Source: Piper betle (taxonomy: Eukaryota; Streptophyta; Magnoliopsida; Piperales; Piperaceae). From it: 64,000 nucleotides of DNA. The notes below the pieces were generated by a model. It was not told the DNA's origin, made no database searches, and saw nothing but the letters and a program-made list of their open reading frames with translations. How positions within the stretch are numbered: the stretch's first letter is position 1; every line of letters begins with the position of its first letter. The position numbers were made by a program, and so were the translations under genes. The stretch lies in NCBI GenBank assembly GCA_033002965.1, contig JAURVB010013237.1:1-64000 (forward strand), in the 5' to 3' direction. Of the stretch, positions 23,735 to 36,076 are shown piece by piece.

Positions 23735-25044
23735 ATCTTCCCTCCTTATAAAAATTTTGTCCTCAAAATTTTAAATCGATGAGGCTTTACTTTCGTAGTT
23801 ATCCACTAAATCTGAATTCTGAAATGTATCTGCCACGTTTGCCTTATCCTCCTATACTTCAGCAATTGTGGCTATGTCCATCCTCACTACCCATGGTGGT
23901 GCTGAAGTGGATGGTGTTGTTGGTGTTATCGGCATTCCTCTCTGATTCAAAGCTGTCTGTTCTTTTCTTGTCATGATAACCATCATTCCTGTATGATTTA
24001 GACCCCTTTGTTGTTGCCTCGATGATTGTTGATCACTGTTTCTCTGTCCCTACCCTTGGTGCTACTAGGTTGTTGTAATGGAGAAGCTGGAAGCATTAGT
24101 CGTCGTGGCGGTGCTAGAAGGACTAACTGTTGGTGCTGAGTAGTCAAATATTCTACTACCCAATGTCTTGATTGACCACATCTAAAGCTTGCATTTGTAC
24201 CTGCTTTGCATATTCCTCCGTGACAGTGTCCTCCATTCTTCACAAACCGCTCATATTGCCACAATCCGAGATTTCTATTCCCTGTCAATTTGTTTGATCC
24301 TTCTCCAATCTCGAATTGCGGAAATGATGATACTTCCCCTACTCGAGCCCCTATCTCTCCACTATCATTTCTTCTTGGTCCACTACTCTCTATACCCCTT
24401 CCTGCTTGAAGTGCGATGATCGATGGAATTGTTGTAGGAGTGGTCCCTTCATGTAGCGATGGAGGAGGTGGCGAAGGCCCTATGGGAACTACAGGCTCTC
24501 CTCGTGCCTCATCATTCATAGCTATTCTCTTCTCTGTTCATGCTGCGGAGATAGCTATTTGTCATAGTTCTCTTTGAATTTCCTCCTGACTCTGTTGCAT
24601 CTGCATTTGTACCCCTACCAACTGTGCGATGGTAGCCTCCGTTTCAGTATGAAGGCTTCTAATGCAGTGGTGGCTTTCACTACGATAGCTCCCGCTACGG
24701 TGGCTCACTGAGCCTAGCTCACTTGGATTTCATAGCGGTGGTGTGGCTCTAGATTGACTCGACACTGTATCGCTATGAACATTAGTAGGAATAGCTTGTC
24801 TGGGCTAAGGAGGCGATGGAGTCCTATTCTAAGTACTTCGTGTTCTTAACATGATTACCCCTACTCACCAATCCAATCCTAAAAATACTGCCACACTAGC
24901 CATTGGTGAGAAATCTATCAATCAAAGACAACAAGGACAGAAATATACACTTGCCAGCTAGATTTGGAGCAATCTTTGAACACACATCACATATGAAAAT
25001 ATCTTCCGACTGAATTGACTGTGAGTTTGCTTTGATACCAAAAC
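23735..25044 (-). pseudogene. Gag remnant and noncoding interior of element D1
   Basis: The longest frame (minus 24519-23998, 173 codons) is proline- and serine-rich. It then gives 'CHGGICKAGT', 'FRCGQSRHWV' and a Q-rich tail. This matches a Ty3/gypsy gag zinc-knuckle region, with the last ligand position changed. An upstream frame with 'QLVGVQMQMQQSQEEIQREL' looks like a gag N-terminal coiled part. The gag core between them and all pol domains are absent. Several stops break the reading. After the knuckle region the sequence goes to the polypurine tract within about 250 bp. Confidence 0.75.
25029..25040 (-). other. Primer binding site-like sequence of element D1
   Basis: The minus strand reads TGGTATCAAAGC, one base different from the usual TGGTATCAGAGC. 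It lies 4 bases inside the 5' LTR end at 25045, the expected place. Confidence 0.75.
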
Positions 25045-27506
25045 TGTAACACCCCAATCTGGTCCAAGCTTGGTAACTGAACCGAAATGTCATTGTCCTA
25101 GTTTGGTTAGCTAACCTGATCCCAACACTGCAAATCTACTCTAAGCGTCTCGAAATGGAAGATGTCTATTTCTATGCATAGATGAATGCACAAAAATAAA
25201 CCTAACATGCTATTACATCGATGACATGTCAACCAATTCACATACCAAATAATTATGATAAAAATCGATAAAATTTATAAAATAAGACACACTAAGTTTC
25301 CCCAAAAAGTGTAATTAAGGGCCACCCTATCAAATCAACATGTATAAGTATGAAATAATTAATAAAACATTCACAAAATAAATGCATTCAACTATATAAT
25401 TCATTTCTCTATTGACTCTCGACTCAATTGCTAATTCACCTTCATCTTACATAACTGGGTCTTGACCCATCTATGCATTATATTCACATTTCTCATTAAT
25501 TCTGGGTCTTGACTTATTTGTTGTACTTATTCAATGTCTAAACATATTTATTAACATGTCATCATTAGCAATCTTTCTACTGAAGCATTCATTATATCAC
25601 ACCACATCATCATGTATTGTATTTCATTACATCATCTTCAAAATATTAAACATGATATTATCTAACAAGTGTGAATCCAAGGGACATCATTGCTCCTTCG
25701 TCTAGGTTGGCTCATCTTACTCATGATCATCACCTACATATATTATAAAAACACTTCAGTAACGAGTGTTATTGGTCCAAAAATATAACTAATATCAAAC
25801 TAGCTATGACATACTCCTCGTGAACTCTCATATTAAAGAAAACATTCATATAGCATCATGAACTAACTGTTTTGCCGCTGCTGATTTTCTCATTTTAATT
25901 GCTGGTCCCTCGAGACTACTAGAATATCCTAAGCTCTCTCCTTATTTCCATAATTCTCCTGGCCTTGAGCACGAAGACCGAGTACTCTCAGACAGTCGTC
26001 TTTAGTACCCATTGAACCATAAGTCGGGACATGCACTGTACTAAACAGTACCCGTAAACCTCCACGTTTCTACGAGTGCGAGGAACTCAAAATGGGAGTT
26101 GTCAGGATCCCTCGGGATTGGAACCCGCATTAATCTAGAGCCTGCTTGGAGTGGCACGTGCACCCGCTCATTGCATGTACGAGTTTGTTTTCTCATCTCT
26201 CGACTCACTGAAAACTCGATAAAACTATATATAGGTATGAGAAGGGATTCATGTAATAGGCCCAAAGGCAACTTTGGTGGATTTTATTTTCAAAAACATA
26301 CTCGATAGATCTCATCATCAAGGTTTATTAATTCGAAAGATTGATCAATTAAATGACCCAGTTTAAGTGGGATTCGATAAGACACCACTTAACTCTTCCT
26401 ACAAGTAATAAAACAATACATAATAGAGTAGAGCGTAAAATAGAAAATGAGTCCTAACAGACTTGGTAGAAGCTACAATTGTGTCCACACGCATAGACGG
26501 CAAACTCCTACTCCGCACCTATAAATCAAGACTAAATACTAACACTGAGTGTAATGCATGAATGCTACACTCCTCATCAATCCATACAAGACAACAACTA
26601 TTTACATGCATTTAAATTCAAACTCTAATTTACTATTAGCACCTATTAACATGCATTTAAATTGAAACCAACACTTATTTACAATGGCGCCATGTGTATC
26701 ACAATAAAATCATAAAATAATTCATTACCAAATAAAATCAGATAAAATTCTATACCTCATCGTCAGGCAATGGCGACAAGGTTGTGGCTGGCTCGAGTGA
26801 GGATCATGGGGGAAGGGGAAGGAAGAAAAAGAAGAAGGAAGTTGTGTGAGGAGGATGGTGGTGGCTAGATGTTGACAGTGTCGGAGGTGTGGAATAAATA
26901 GATGTTAGGGGGAAGAAAATGAGTGGTCGGTGGGAAAAATGAATAGTTGGTGAGAAAAATGAATGGTCGGTGAGAAAAATGAATGGTGAGTGAGAGAAAC
27001 GAATGACCAGCAAGAAAAATGAATAGTCAGTGAGAAAGACGAATGGTCGGTGAGAAAAACGAATAGTCATCTCGTAATTAAAACTTGACTTGACTCTAAC
27101 TCTAGAAAAATAATACTAACTCGTAATAATTCTAAAAAGTCTAGAAAAACAAATAATGTCCCATAAAACATAATACACAATATTACAATGACATGCTCTA
27201 TAACTAATAACCACTCAAACAGACTGTAACTCATTCTAATACATTATTTGGCCTAAAAATAATTCTACGATCTAATTAAAATAAATAAAGAAAAATATGG
27301 TGTATTCTCATATATTCTGATAACTCATTATGCTGCTATCGAATTGATGTTTTCATTATATACTTGGGCACACATGACTCTCATGGTTCATAACATAAGA
27401 CTGGCCCCGGCTCGATATGCATGTCCTGAAATTAACCCGACTGAAAATAACAATCAAACCAACCGGTTCAGATTATAAAACCCTGACTCGAATGTTGGGT
27501 TTTACA
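25045..27506 (-). repeat. 5' LTR of element D1, 2.46 kb
   Basis: On the plus strand the LTR starts 'tgtaacacccc' and ends 'gggttttaca', so in its own orientation it runs TG to CA. Its left part parallels 29430-30817, with the 'tggctaacct' and 'gagcacgaag' blocks and the 'ccatgtttct'-like block. Its middle parallels 41282 onward. The 27507 flank is unrelated AT-rich sequence. Confidence 0.85.
26925..27070. repeat. 20-bp minisatellite inside the D1 LTR
   Basis: About seven units of 'gagaaaaatgaatggtcggt' and variants follow each other at 20-bp spacing. The truncated LTR at 23224-23300 has about four more diverged units, so the array existed in the ancestral LTR and its copy number varies. Confidence 0.85.
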
Positions 27507-27611
27507 TTTATGCGATTTTTCAATTTTATTTTGTTCATCAAATATCTTTACTATTGGTTTAGTATAGTGATGTAATAACCTATATTTTGGGAACTTATAT
27601 TGCCAATAATT

Positions 27612-27653
<42 letters not shown>

Positions 27654-27791
27654 CTTGTTATATATTGTGGGTAGTGGTTATCTTCCATCTAAGACGCCAA
27701 GTAGGTTTAGATCTTAAGGGGTTTTATGAGCGTATTTTTCTATGTAGATAAGTTAACAGATATCAATATTAACTGGACATGAGATGTTACA
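27507..27791. repeat. (TA)n microsatellite and F-type LTR fragment
   Basis: A TA run of about 38 bases lies at 27614-27651. From 27655 the sequence resembles the end of the F LTR ('gtggttatcttccatctaagacgccaag' compared with 800-835, described in part here) and finishes 'gagatgttaca' at 27791. No gene is visible. Confidence 0.55.
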
Positions 27792-29429
27792 CTTGAAGTA
27801 TAGGGGAGAAGACAGCTAAAAGAAGAAAGCATCAACCTACCTCCAAGAAAATGTCTTCTAGGGCAATCTGTGACAAAACATAATGATTAAGTGATAGGAG
27901 AAAGTACAGTTCAGAATGAGGTACCATTCAAAAACGAAAAAGAAAAGGAGAAGGAAGCAACCGTTGATAGTGTGGAAGAACCCAGAGAAGGTGAGGAAGT
28001 GACTCAAAAACAAACAAAAGAAAATGTCAGCAAAGAAAGGAAGTTCACCGGGTCATGAAGCACATCTGGAAACAGGGAAACAAGATCCACTATAAAGCAA
28101 GAAATGGAGAAATCAGTCTCAAGCAAGGGACACACTGTGATAGAAAGGAAAAGGACGTTGGTGGACCATACTCAAGAAAAGGAAACAAAGAGGGAACAAC
28201 ATGCAAGCCAACTCCAAAGCCAAGAATTAAACAAGCAGTAAAGAAAAGAAAGCTTGATCCAAAAACATTGGAGAAATCAACCAAGATTTATTCTCTTTTT
28301 TTTGGAGGACCTAAGACCTATTTTGCTGATGTGATGTCAGAGAAGAAGCTTATTAAGGAGAGACAATTAAATTAGGATGATGAGCAGGCGATCAAAAAAT
28401 CAAGGACCTGATTTTGGCACATGGATGGAAAACATTTTATGAGAATCTAGCAATTGCTTGTGCGCCCTTGGTGAAAGAATTTTATGCAAATATTAATGGA
28501 ATGAAGCAAGGACAGGTTTTTATGCAAGGAAAATGGATCAAAATTAATGAGGAAATAAGAAAGCAATTGGTTGCCCTAAGGTCGAGGATGAAGTTTTCAA
28601 AACAGAGGGGGAAGAGCCCAACATTGAGGAATCAAGGCAACATTGTGCAAGAAGGATCAAGCTGTGTAGTGAAGCAGGGGCAAGCACAATCTTTTAAACT
28701 GTCATGCAAATATTCAGTTACCTAAGTAATTCAAACTAGGGTATTGCTAACTAATGCCATCAGCCCATACCTCCAATGTCAAAGTAGAAAGGGCCTAATT
28801 ATTGTTGACCATTGCGCATAAAAAGATCAACCTGGGAAATCTCATATATGATCAAATGCAGGAAATATCCAAGCCATCCAAGAGCTTTTGGTTTCCTGCC
28901 TTTATCACTAAGCTTTGCCTCATGGCTGGAATTCAAGAAGGAAAGAAAGAAGATGTAGTGAAACCAAGGATGCCAATCTCAACAAAGTTGACAAATGAGA
29001 CACAACCATTCCCTGGAAGGAAAGATCATTCTACAGCGGATGACTTCACTACCAATGCTCGGAAGGAAATCAAAGAAGAAATAAAATATATCAAGGAGAT
29101 GCAAGGGAAATTTCTAAAATTTACACAATATCATGCTGACTGGAACAGGGCATTCCTAGGGCTAATGGAGAGTAATAACACTGACATCTCTAATTTTCCT
29201 ATCTTGCCCAATTATTTGTTTGCATGAATACCAAACCATTCACTCCTTGCACCACGTGTTGCCACTACAAGCAAAGCCACGGTAGCACCTGTTCCAAAGA
29301 AGAAGTTGTGACACAAATCCACAATCAATGAACCAATATCTGGAAAAGCACAAGGGCAGAAAAAGGCACCCCAACAACCCCAACAAAAGAACAAACACAA
29401 CCAAGCTGAAGGGGAAGAATATGAGGAGG
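27792..29429 (+). pseudogene. Decayed ORF with putative-plant-transposon-protein-like domain (element E, plus copy, left half)
   Basis: The frame opens with a lysine-rich N-terminal part (about 27860-28375). Next comes 'GWKTFYENLAIACAPLVKEF' near 28420-28480, then 'FMQGKWIKINEEIRKQL' near 28530. After an interruption, 'KINLGNLIYDQMQEI' and 'FWFPAFITKLCLMAGIQ' follow near 28815-28930. This order resembles the plant-specific domain often called putative plant transposon protein, found in ORF1-type proteins of plant LTR elements. Stops at several places break it. The coding part stops abruptly at 29429, where element D2 inserted. Matching sequence resumes at 45471. A diverged inverted copy lies at 52838-55018. 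A normal gene of unknown function cannot be excluded as its origin. Confidence 0.65.
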
Positions 29430-30817
29430 TGTAACACCCCAAATTTGGCTCACTCACAAATCGTACCAGAATGATACGGGTCACCCAATTAAGTTGGCTA
29501 ACCTAAACCTAACCTGAATGGATCTACACTTAGTGTCTTAAGATGAAAGATAAATATTGTTATGCATACATGAGATGCAAGGATAATAGGATATCACATG
29601 AATGATATGGCAAACAATTCACAATCAACCAACCAAGAATGAGAAAATCGATAAATTCTAAAACAAAGTAGACATGGTGTCCCTTGTAAGTACAACAAGA
29701 GCCTCCCTATCAAACAATAGATAATAAACATATATAGCAAACCATGCACACAACATTTTTATTCAACCGTACAATTCATTCTGAGTTGAGTATAGACTCA
29801 ACTACTAATTCACATTCCATTTGCATGACAGAAATGGGTCATGACTTATCTATTCATCTTCATTCATACTAAACTTTCTAGACTAGGTCTTGACCCATCT
29901 ACTAATCACATACAACATCAAAATATTTTGACCATACTCGGTATATCATCATGTTATCACCTGTGATAAATATCACACCATATTATCACATTTTTTATTT
30001 CATTTCAACAATCTCATCATGACATGTTCATAAATATAACATCTAAAAACATTCTATAGTCAGACCGATGTGTGTGCACAAGATATCACTGCTCCTTCCA
30101 AGATGACATATTAGACTCCTACTCCTTACTTACATATATATAAAAATATGTCAATAACAAGTGTTACTTGTCCAAAAATAACTATACAATCTTGCAAATG
30201 AGAGCTAACTCTAATTTTGAAGAAAACATTTTATATCTTCTACTTAACTCTCTAAAGGGCATCTACTGGGGAGCCACCGGGCTACAAACTTGATAGCATC
30301 CTAACCTGACTGATCTGCATCACATTTTCTCATTTTCCTATTCTTTTCTATCCCTCAAGACTACCAGCATATCCTAAGCTCTCTTTTGTCCTCCATATAT
30401 CTTCTGGCTTGAGCACGAAGGCCGAGTATTCTTGGCAGTTGCTTTCAGTACCCTTTGAACCAATAGTATGGACATGCGTTGTACTAAACAGTACTCGTAA
30501 ACCTCCATGTTTCTCCGGGTGTTAGGAGACTCAAAACGGGAGTTGTTAGGATCCCTTGGGAATGGAATAACCATTTCACTAATCAAGAGGCTACTGTGAC
30601 TAGCGCTTGCACCCACTCATGGTAAGTGTGAATCGGTTGTACCATCTCGCATCTCACTGAAAACTTTATAAAATTATATTTAGCCATGGGAAGAGATTTA
30701 TATAATAGGCCTGAAGGCAACTTGTGGTGGATCTTGTTTTTGAAATCAGACTTGAGGGATCTCATCCTTGAGGGTTATTAATGAGAAAAATTATTTGACT
30801 AATGGCCAAAGTTAAGT
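29430..30817 (-). repeat. D2 3' LTR, left piece
   Basis: This parallels the D1 LTR from 25045 to about 26360. Both contain the early 'gtaacacccc' end, 'cttgacccatcta'-type repeats and the 'gagcacgaag' block. It ends with TAAGT at 30813-30817, the target site duplicated by insertion of B2. Confidence 0.85.
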
Positions 30818-31880
30818 TGTAAAGACTGTGAAAAAAATAATAAAATAAAATAAAATATTTGACTCGGTCTGGGAAGGATCGAACGTTGGAGAATTTTTAT
30901 TATTATTTATAATATATTCTCTACCTGGTTAAGCCTACCCGAATAATTAATATATTTTATTATTTACCCGGTTACCCGATAAAATGAAAAACGGGTGTTG
31001 GGGTGTTTTCACATACCCTAGCCATCATTTCCATTTTATATTTTGTGAGGGGGCCATCTTCACCTTATTTTGTCATTTCCTTCTCCTCTTATGGAGCCGG
31101 CTTCTTCCTTGCTTGAGTATTTTTCCTATCTCCCTATTCTTAATTTTCATGCATGCATAATTTTAATTGATAATAAGCTTGATAAACATGAGAAATAATG
31201 TCTGCAATCAACAATAAACAACTAAAACTAAACTGGAAACTTAAATTCGCCATGGCCAACGAATGCAAGAATTTGGGCAAGGATGGGCGACTGTAAACAA
31301 TTGCAAGGCAGTAGCTCACAACCCTGATGACCTCTTTGGCTGCTAGATCAAAGGGATGGCTCGCTTGGAATGCTAATGGGTGGTGGAATTACACCTGGTT
31401 ATGGGCGGAGATGGCGGCGTTCATCCGAAACAAATGCTGTCATGGTAGATTCAGAGGGTAGACGCCAGTTGTTCTTTGTTGACAACATAAGGGATCCTGT
31501 AAAGACCCGGAAAAAAAATTCATTATCTGGTTAAGTATGAATTACCCGGTTAAATTGAAAAGTAATTTCTAATCGGACGATTCTAGTTGAATCAGTCGAG
31601 TCGAACACATTAATTAAGTGAACCATACCATTTAAGAGGTTGAGTGAAAAGGTTAAGTGAACCGTGTTAATTACCCAATTACCCAGTTAAAGGAATTATG
31701 GTGAAAGGGTGCTTCCACAAACCCTAGCCGTCATTTATTCTTTATAAAAGGAGAAGGGGTCGTTGAACCTAGGAAATACCAATGGATGATGGGGTGTGAG
31801 AATTTAATGAAGGGGTCGTTGAACCTAGGAAATACCAATGGATGATGGGGTATGAGAATTTAATGGAGGGAACGGTTGAA

Positions 31881-31891
31881 GTGTATATATA
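31881..31891 (+). promoter_or_regulatory. TATA-like element in the A LTR
   Basis: The sequence 'gtatatatatg' stands in an otherwise mixed context and recurs at 38165-38175 in the 3' LTR. It is a plausible U3 core promoter. No transcript data support it here. Confidence 0.4.
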
Positions 31892-32217
31892 TGCAGGAGG
31901 AGGGAGTATTTCATCCCTCATCTCCGTCCCAGGCGACCTCCCCATTACTGTGTGAGTATTTCATCCCTCATCTCCGTCCCAGGCGACCTCTCCATTACTG
32001 TATTAGGGTTCACGGGTCACAGTCAGACGTAATCACAAATCAGGTACGTATAATAGGTAGAACATCGTATTTTCCTTGTTGGTAGCCTAGGTCGGCCTGA
32101 GCCCAGATTCGACTACCATGCACCGAGTGCAACCGGGGTCAATGAATTGACTCAGTCCGACACTGGGTCGTGTTATGTGCGTGAATTTTGTAATGCATCG
32201 AACATTGTTTTGGAGTA

Positions 32218-32575
32218 GTGATAGCCACCCCATAAAAAGGCTACGGCCGGGGTGAGTGAGGCACAACAATTCCTCCATCGCACTGGAGTGCAGTGATAGC
32301 CGCCCCATAAAAAGGCTACGGCTAGGGTGTGCAAGGCATTGGCACTGAAGTGCAGTGATAGCCTCCCCATAAAAAGGCTACGGCCGGGGTGTGCGAGGCA
32401 CTGGCACTAGAATTGGTAGTGAGAGCTTCCCCACAAACGGGGCATAGCAATCACCCGAGTGCAGTGATAGCTACCCCACAAAAAGGCTACGGCCGGGGTG
32501 TGCGAGGCACTGGCACTGGAGACGGTAGTGGTAGCCTCCCCACAAAAAAGGCTACGGCCGGGGTGTGCGGATCAC
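32218..32575 (+). repeat. Minisatellite in the A 5' LTR, six units
   Basis: Units start 'gtgatagcc' or a variant at about 32218, 32293, 32355, 32419, 32464 and 32528. They contain 'aaaaaggctacggccggggt' with small changes, while the fourth unit is shortened. Spacing is 45-75 bp. The same array is present in the 3' LTR at about 38500-38855. Confidence 0.88.
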
Positions 32576-32962
32576 AGCGGATACCTCCTCCGCATTGTTT
32601 TGGAGTATAGCGGAATCGCTCCACCGCATATTAAAATAAACATAAGGAAATAGTGGAATGTACTTGTTTTGTTTTATCTATTATACTACTTAGTGTTGTA
32701 ATCACTAACGCGGAATTGCCTCCGCAGGTATGCAGATACAAGATTAGGTGATTGACATCCAGAGTATGGAGCAAAATAAATATGAGGACTCCTTTTTTTA
32801 TTTAATTGAGAAATAAGTGTGGCTGCTGGGAAACGGTCCAGGACTGTGGGATCTTATATATGTTTTTGTTAAATAAAAATGTTAGTCATATTTACTTAAT
32901 TGTGAGTAACACCTGGCCAGCTAGGCCCACAATATTGTGACAAATGGCCGGGTCGTTACAGG

Positions 32963-32974
32963 TGGTATCAGAGC
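32963..32974 (+). other. Primer binding site of element A (initiator-Met type)
   Basis: TGGTATCAGAGC starts two bases after the 5' LTR end and matches exactly the plant LTR-element site complementary to the 3' end of initiator methionine tRNA. Confidence 0.92.
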
Positions 32975-33139
32975 AAGGTTTCCCAAAAGCTCACATCTTA
33001 TGACTCAAGTACCTTGTTGAAGAGTCTAATATTTTATTTTTCTCCAATAGGGTATGTCATTAGGGAATTAGTGAACTCCCTAATAAACCTAAGTAATCAT
33101 TGAAAAAAAATTAATGAACCATAACGGAATAAATTTTAG

Positions 33140-35323
33140 ATGGCAGGCACCCGAAGGAAGTCGAGCCAAGCTGCGCAGTCGGACACAAACCTTGAGAGTG
33201 TGTTAGGCCAAATTTTGACGGCCATACAGGGACTAGCGCAGGCTTCAGAAAATACCAGTTCTGTGGTTCAGAACATGGTGCAGAGGTTACCGGGATTGGT
33301 AATGGGGAATGGAGCTCCAAATTCGGCTGCGGGTCCTAGTAACGTCCCAAATGGGGATCAGGGGAGCGCCCAAGAGCGGGTAGGAATAGCTGACCCGGGC
33401 AAGCGAGGAGAACTTCCAAACCCGGTGCCACTGGTAGTCCGACAAGTGGTACTGCCAGATGGGGATGACAGTGATCGATACACTGTAGAGAAATTCCGGA
33501 AGAACGGAGCTGAGGTATTCATTGGAGGGACTGATCCAATGAAGGCGGAGAGCTGGTTGGACATTACTGAAAAAGCATTTAGAGCTCTCTCTGTGCCTCA
33601 TCGCCATCAAGTGAGGTTGGCGACATGCATGCTTCAGGAGGAAGCATCCTATTGGTGGAAGTCCATGGAGAAGACTGTGTTCCATCAACGGGAGATTTCG
33701 TCCATTCCTTGGGCGGAATTTGTAACAGCTTTCAATGGACAATATTTTCCTGAGTCTGTTGTCCAGAAGAAAGCACTGGAATTTGCCACTCTAACTCAGA
33801 AGGATGATTCAATGCGAGAGTATGCCAAAAATTTCTTGCAACTGGAGAGATTTGCATCTGGGAGTCTGGCAACTGCCCGGGCCAGAGCAGACAAATTTTT
33901 CTGGGGGTTAAAGCCAGAATTGAGGAGTAGGGTAGCTACAGCGCCAAGAGGCACTATAACCGAAGTGATTGAAGCAGCCACTACTCATGAGTTGGTGTAC
34001 GACTATGTCCATGCACAGAAACAGGGGAAGGCTACTATGCAACATAAGAATGCCAACCAGGGTAGTAGTAAAAATAGGTTTGAAGAACACCAGCAGCAGA
34101 ACTATCAACGGAATGTCGATGGGAACCGCAAAAGGAAGTTTCAGGAGATTCCGTATCGACTATGTAAAAATTGCAACAAGATGCATTCAGGGTTATGCAG
34201 GGAGCCCCGTCGGTGCTACAATTGCGGAAGGACGGGACACTTGCAAAACGAGTGTCGTCAGCCCCTGAAGCAACAACAGGAGCAACCTGAAAAGGAGAAG
34301 ACACCAGCTCCTAATCGCTACCTAGCACCTGCAAAACCAGTGGACAAGGGGAAGGCGAAACTTTTTGCAGTCGAAGTCGAGGACGCTGAGAACGAGGACC
34401 ACACAGTTCGAGGTAAAATTCTGATTCAAAGTGTTAGTGTGGATGTTTTATTTGACTCGGGGTGTACGCATTTGTTCCTATCATCCCGATTAGTTAGGAG
34501 TTTAGGACTCCAAACGTCTACATTACCTAAGACTTATAGGGTCACCACCGCAATGGGAGAAGGGGAGGTCACAACGTTAGGAGTGACTAACCTATCCTTG
34601 GATATACAAGGGAAACCCTATGTGTGGAATTTCATTGTCTATGGGATAATAGGCTTTGATGTACTGTTGGGAATGGACTGGTTGTCTGCACACCAGGCTT
34701 TTCTCGACTGTAAAGGGAGGAGAGTATTGACTAAACCTTGTAATTGTGAGATGGGGGTCATTTTCCAAGGGTCATGGAATGATCCATCCTCTTGTATTGT
34801 GTCGGTTAGTGAGGCAACTGAGTGGTTTGGTGAGGGTTGTAAAGTTTTTTCAGCAACTCTAGAGGAGCCTGAGTCCAAACCCAAAGAGTTGTCCATGATT
34901 CCGGTGGTTGCAGAATTTCTGGACGTATTTCCAGGTGAACTTCCAGGGTTACCTCCTAAGCGGGTAATGGAGTTTGTCATTAACCTAGCACCGGGAGTAT
35001 CACCAATTTCTAAAGCACCATACCGCATGGCTCCAGCGGAACTCAAGGAGTTAAAGAGTCAATTAGAAGAGCTGTTGCAGGCAGGCTTCATACGACCAAG
35101 TACTTCACCCTGGGGAGCCCCTGTTCTTTTTGTAAAGAAGAAGGATGGCTCACTTCGATTGTGTATTGACTATCGCCAGCTCAATCAAGTGACAGTCAAG
35201 AATCGGTACCCCTTACCGAGGATTGATGATTTATTTGATCAGTTGAAAACAGCTGGAATATTCTCAAAAATAGACTTGCGGTCAGGATATCATCAACTAC
35301 GGGTGAAGGAATCTGACATATAG
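33140..35323 (+). pseudogene. Gag, protease and start of reverse transcriptase, element A
   Basis: A 727-codon frame starts with [16 protein letters not shown] retrotransposon gag domain spans about residues 130-250 ('[20 protein letters not shown]', then '[13 protein letters not shown]'). The zinc knuckle [14 protein letters not shown] lies at residues 359-372. The protease signature '[11 protein letters not shown]' is near residue 438, and '[15 protein letters not shown]' follows. RT starts at about residue 600, with '[20 protein letters not shown]' and 'LCIDYRQLN'. The frame stops at TAG 35321-35323, inside the RT palm just after '[13 protein letters not shown]', and the same frame continues into the next piece. 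This is a single premature stop. The protein would assemble virus-like particles and copy element RNA in the cytoplasm if the pol were intact. Confidence 0.93.
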
Positions 35324-36076
35324 AAAACGGCTTTCCGAACTCGCTATGGACATTATGAGTTTCTGGTTATGACTTTTGGTCTGACAAATGCACGAGCGGC
35401 CTTTATGTCACTTATGAACACGGTGTTCCACGAATACTTGGATAAGTTTATTATTGTGTTTGTGGACGACATTCTGGTCTATTCAAATAATGAGGAGGAC
35501 CATGGGAAACACTTGTCCATTGCTCTTCAAGTTTTGAGAGAGAATCAACTGTTCGCCAAATTATCAAAGTGTGACTTCTGGCTGAAGGAGGTGAACTTCC
35601 TCGGACATGTTGTCTCAAAGGCGGGAGTTGCAGTGGATCCATCAAAAGTGAAAGCAGTCATTGATTGGCCACAACCTAAGTCAGTCACTGATATCAGAAG
35701 CTTCCTCGGTTTGGCGGGTTACTATAGGAAATTCATTAAAGACTTTTCCTTAGTAGCATCGCCGATGACCAAACTTACAAGGAAGGGGGTCAGGTTTGAA
35801 TGGAGTAGTAAGTGTGAGGAGAGTTTCCAGTCTCTAAAGAAGAGTTTAACAACTGCACCAGTCTTGACCCTGCCAAATGGTAATGAAGGATTCGTAGTCT
35901 TCAGTGATGCGTCTCGGTTGGGTTTAGGATGCGTCCTTATGCAAGATGGTAAGGTGGTGGCTTACGCATCTCGCCAATTGAAGATTCATGAGCAAAATTA
36001 TGCGACCCATGACTTGGAACTGGCAGCAGTAGTTTTTGCCCTAAAGATTTGGAGGCACTACTTGTATGGGGCCTAG
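35324..36076 (+). pseudogene. Reverse transcriptase palm to RNase H, element A
   Basis: This piece continues in the same frame after the stop at 35321. It carries the catalytic 'VFVDDIL' (YxDD-type box) near 35460 and '[13 protein letters not shown]', then '[17 protein letters not shown]'. The RNase H follows with '[19 protein letters not shown]' and 'VAYASRQLK', then '[12 protein letters not shown]'. A second in-frame stop (TAG 36074-36076) interrupts RNase H directly before 'FEVFTDHQSL'. Both stops are single-base type lesions and no shift is needed, so the decay is recent relative to elements F and H. Confidence 0.9.

Larger units (their letters stand above)
23150..27506 (-). mobile_element. 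Gag-only non-autonomous gypsy element D1 (LTR, short interior, LTR)
   Basis: In minus orientation the element has a 5' LTR (25045-27506) and a PBS-like site (25029-25040). A 1.3-kb interior with only gag sequence follows, then a polypurine tract (complement of 23735-23765) and a truncated 3' LTR (about 23150-23734). No reverse transcriptase or integrase is present: gag sequence passes almost directly to the polypurine tract. This is the layout of non-autonomous gag-type elements, here moderately decayed. The 3' LTR lacks its last 1.7 kb at the side facing the DUF630/DUF632 gene, so no target duplication can be tested. Confidence 0.8.
31498..32960 (+). repeat. 5' LTR of element A
   Basis: It begins TGTAAAGACCC and ends GTCGTTACA. 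Two duplicated blocks are visible in the first third: a 'ggggtcgttgaacctagga' block at 31755 and 31808, and a 'tatttcatccctcatctccg' block at 31908 and 31956. A TATA-like 'gtatatatatg' lies at 31881-31891. From 32060 to 32170 it shares a block with the otherwise different B LTRs. A six-unit minisatellite follows. Confidence 0.92.

Noticed and set aside
31876..32085. 69-codon frame MKCIYMQEEGV, repeated at 38158-38367
   Set aside because: It lies wholly in the LTR of element A and is repeated because the LTR is. It covers the duplicated leader blocks and has no domain.
32218..32575. Evenly spaced repeats that could suggest a CRISPR-like array
   Set aside because: Spacing is irregular (45-75 bp), the units include the spacers, it lies in a plant LTR, and the same array is in the other LTR.
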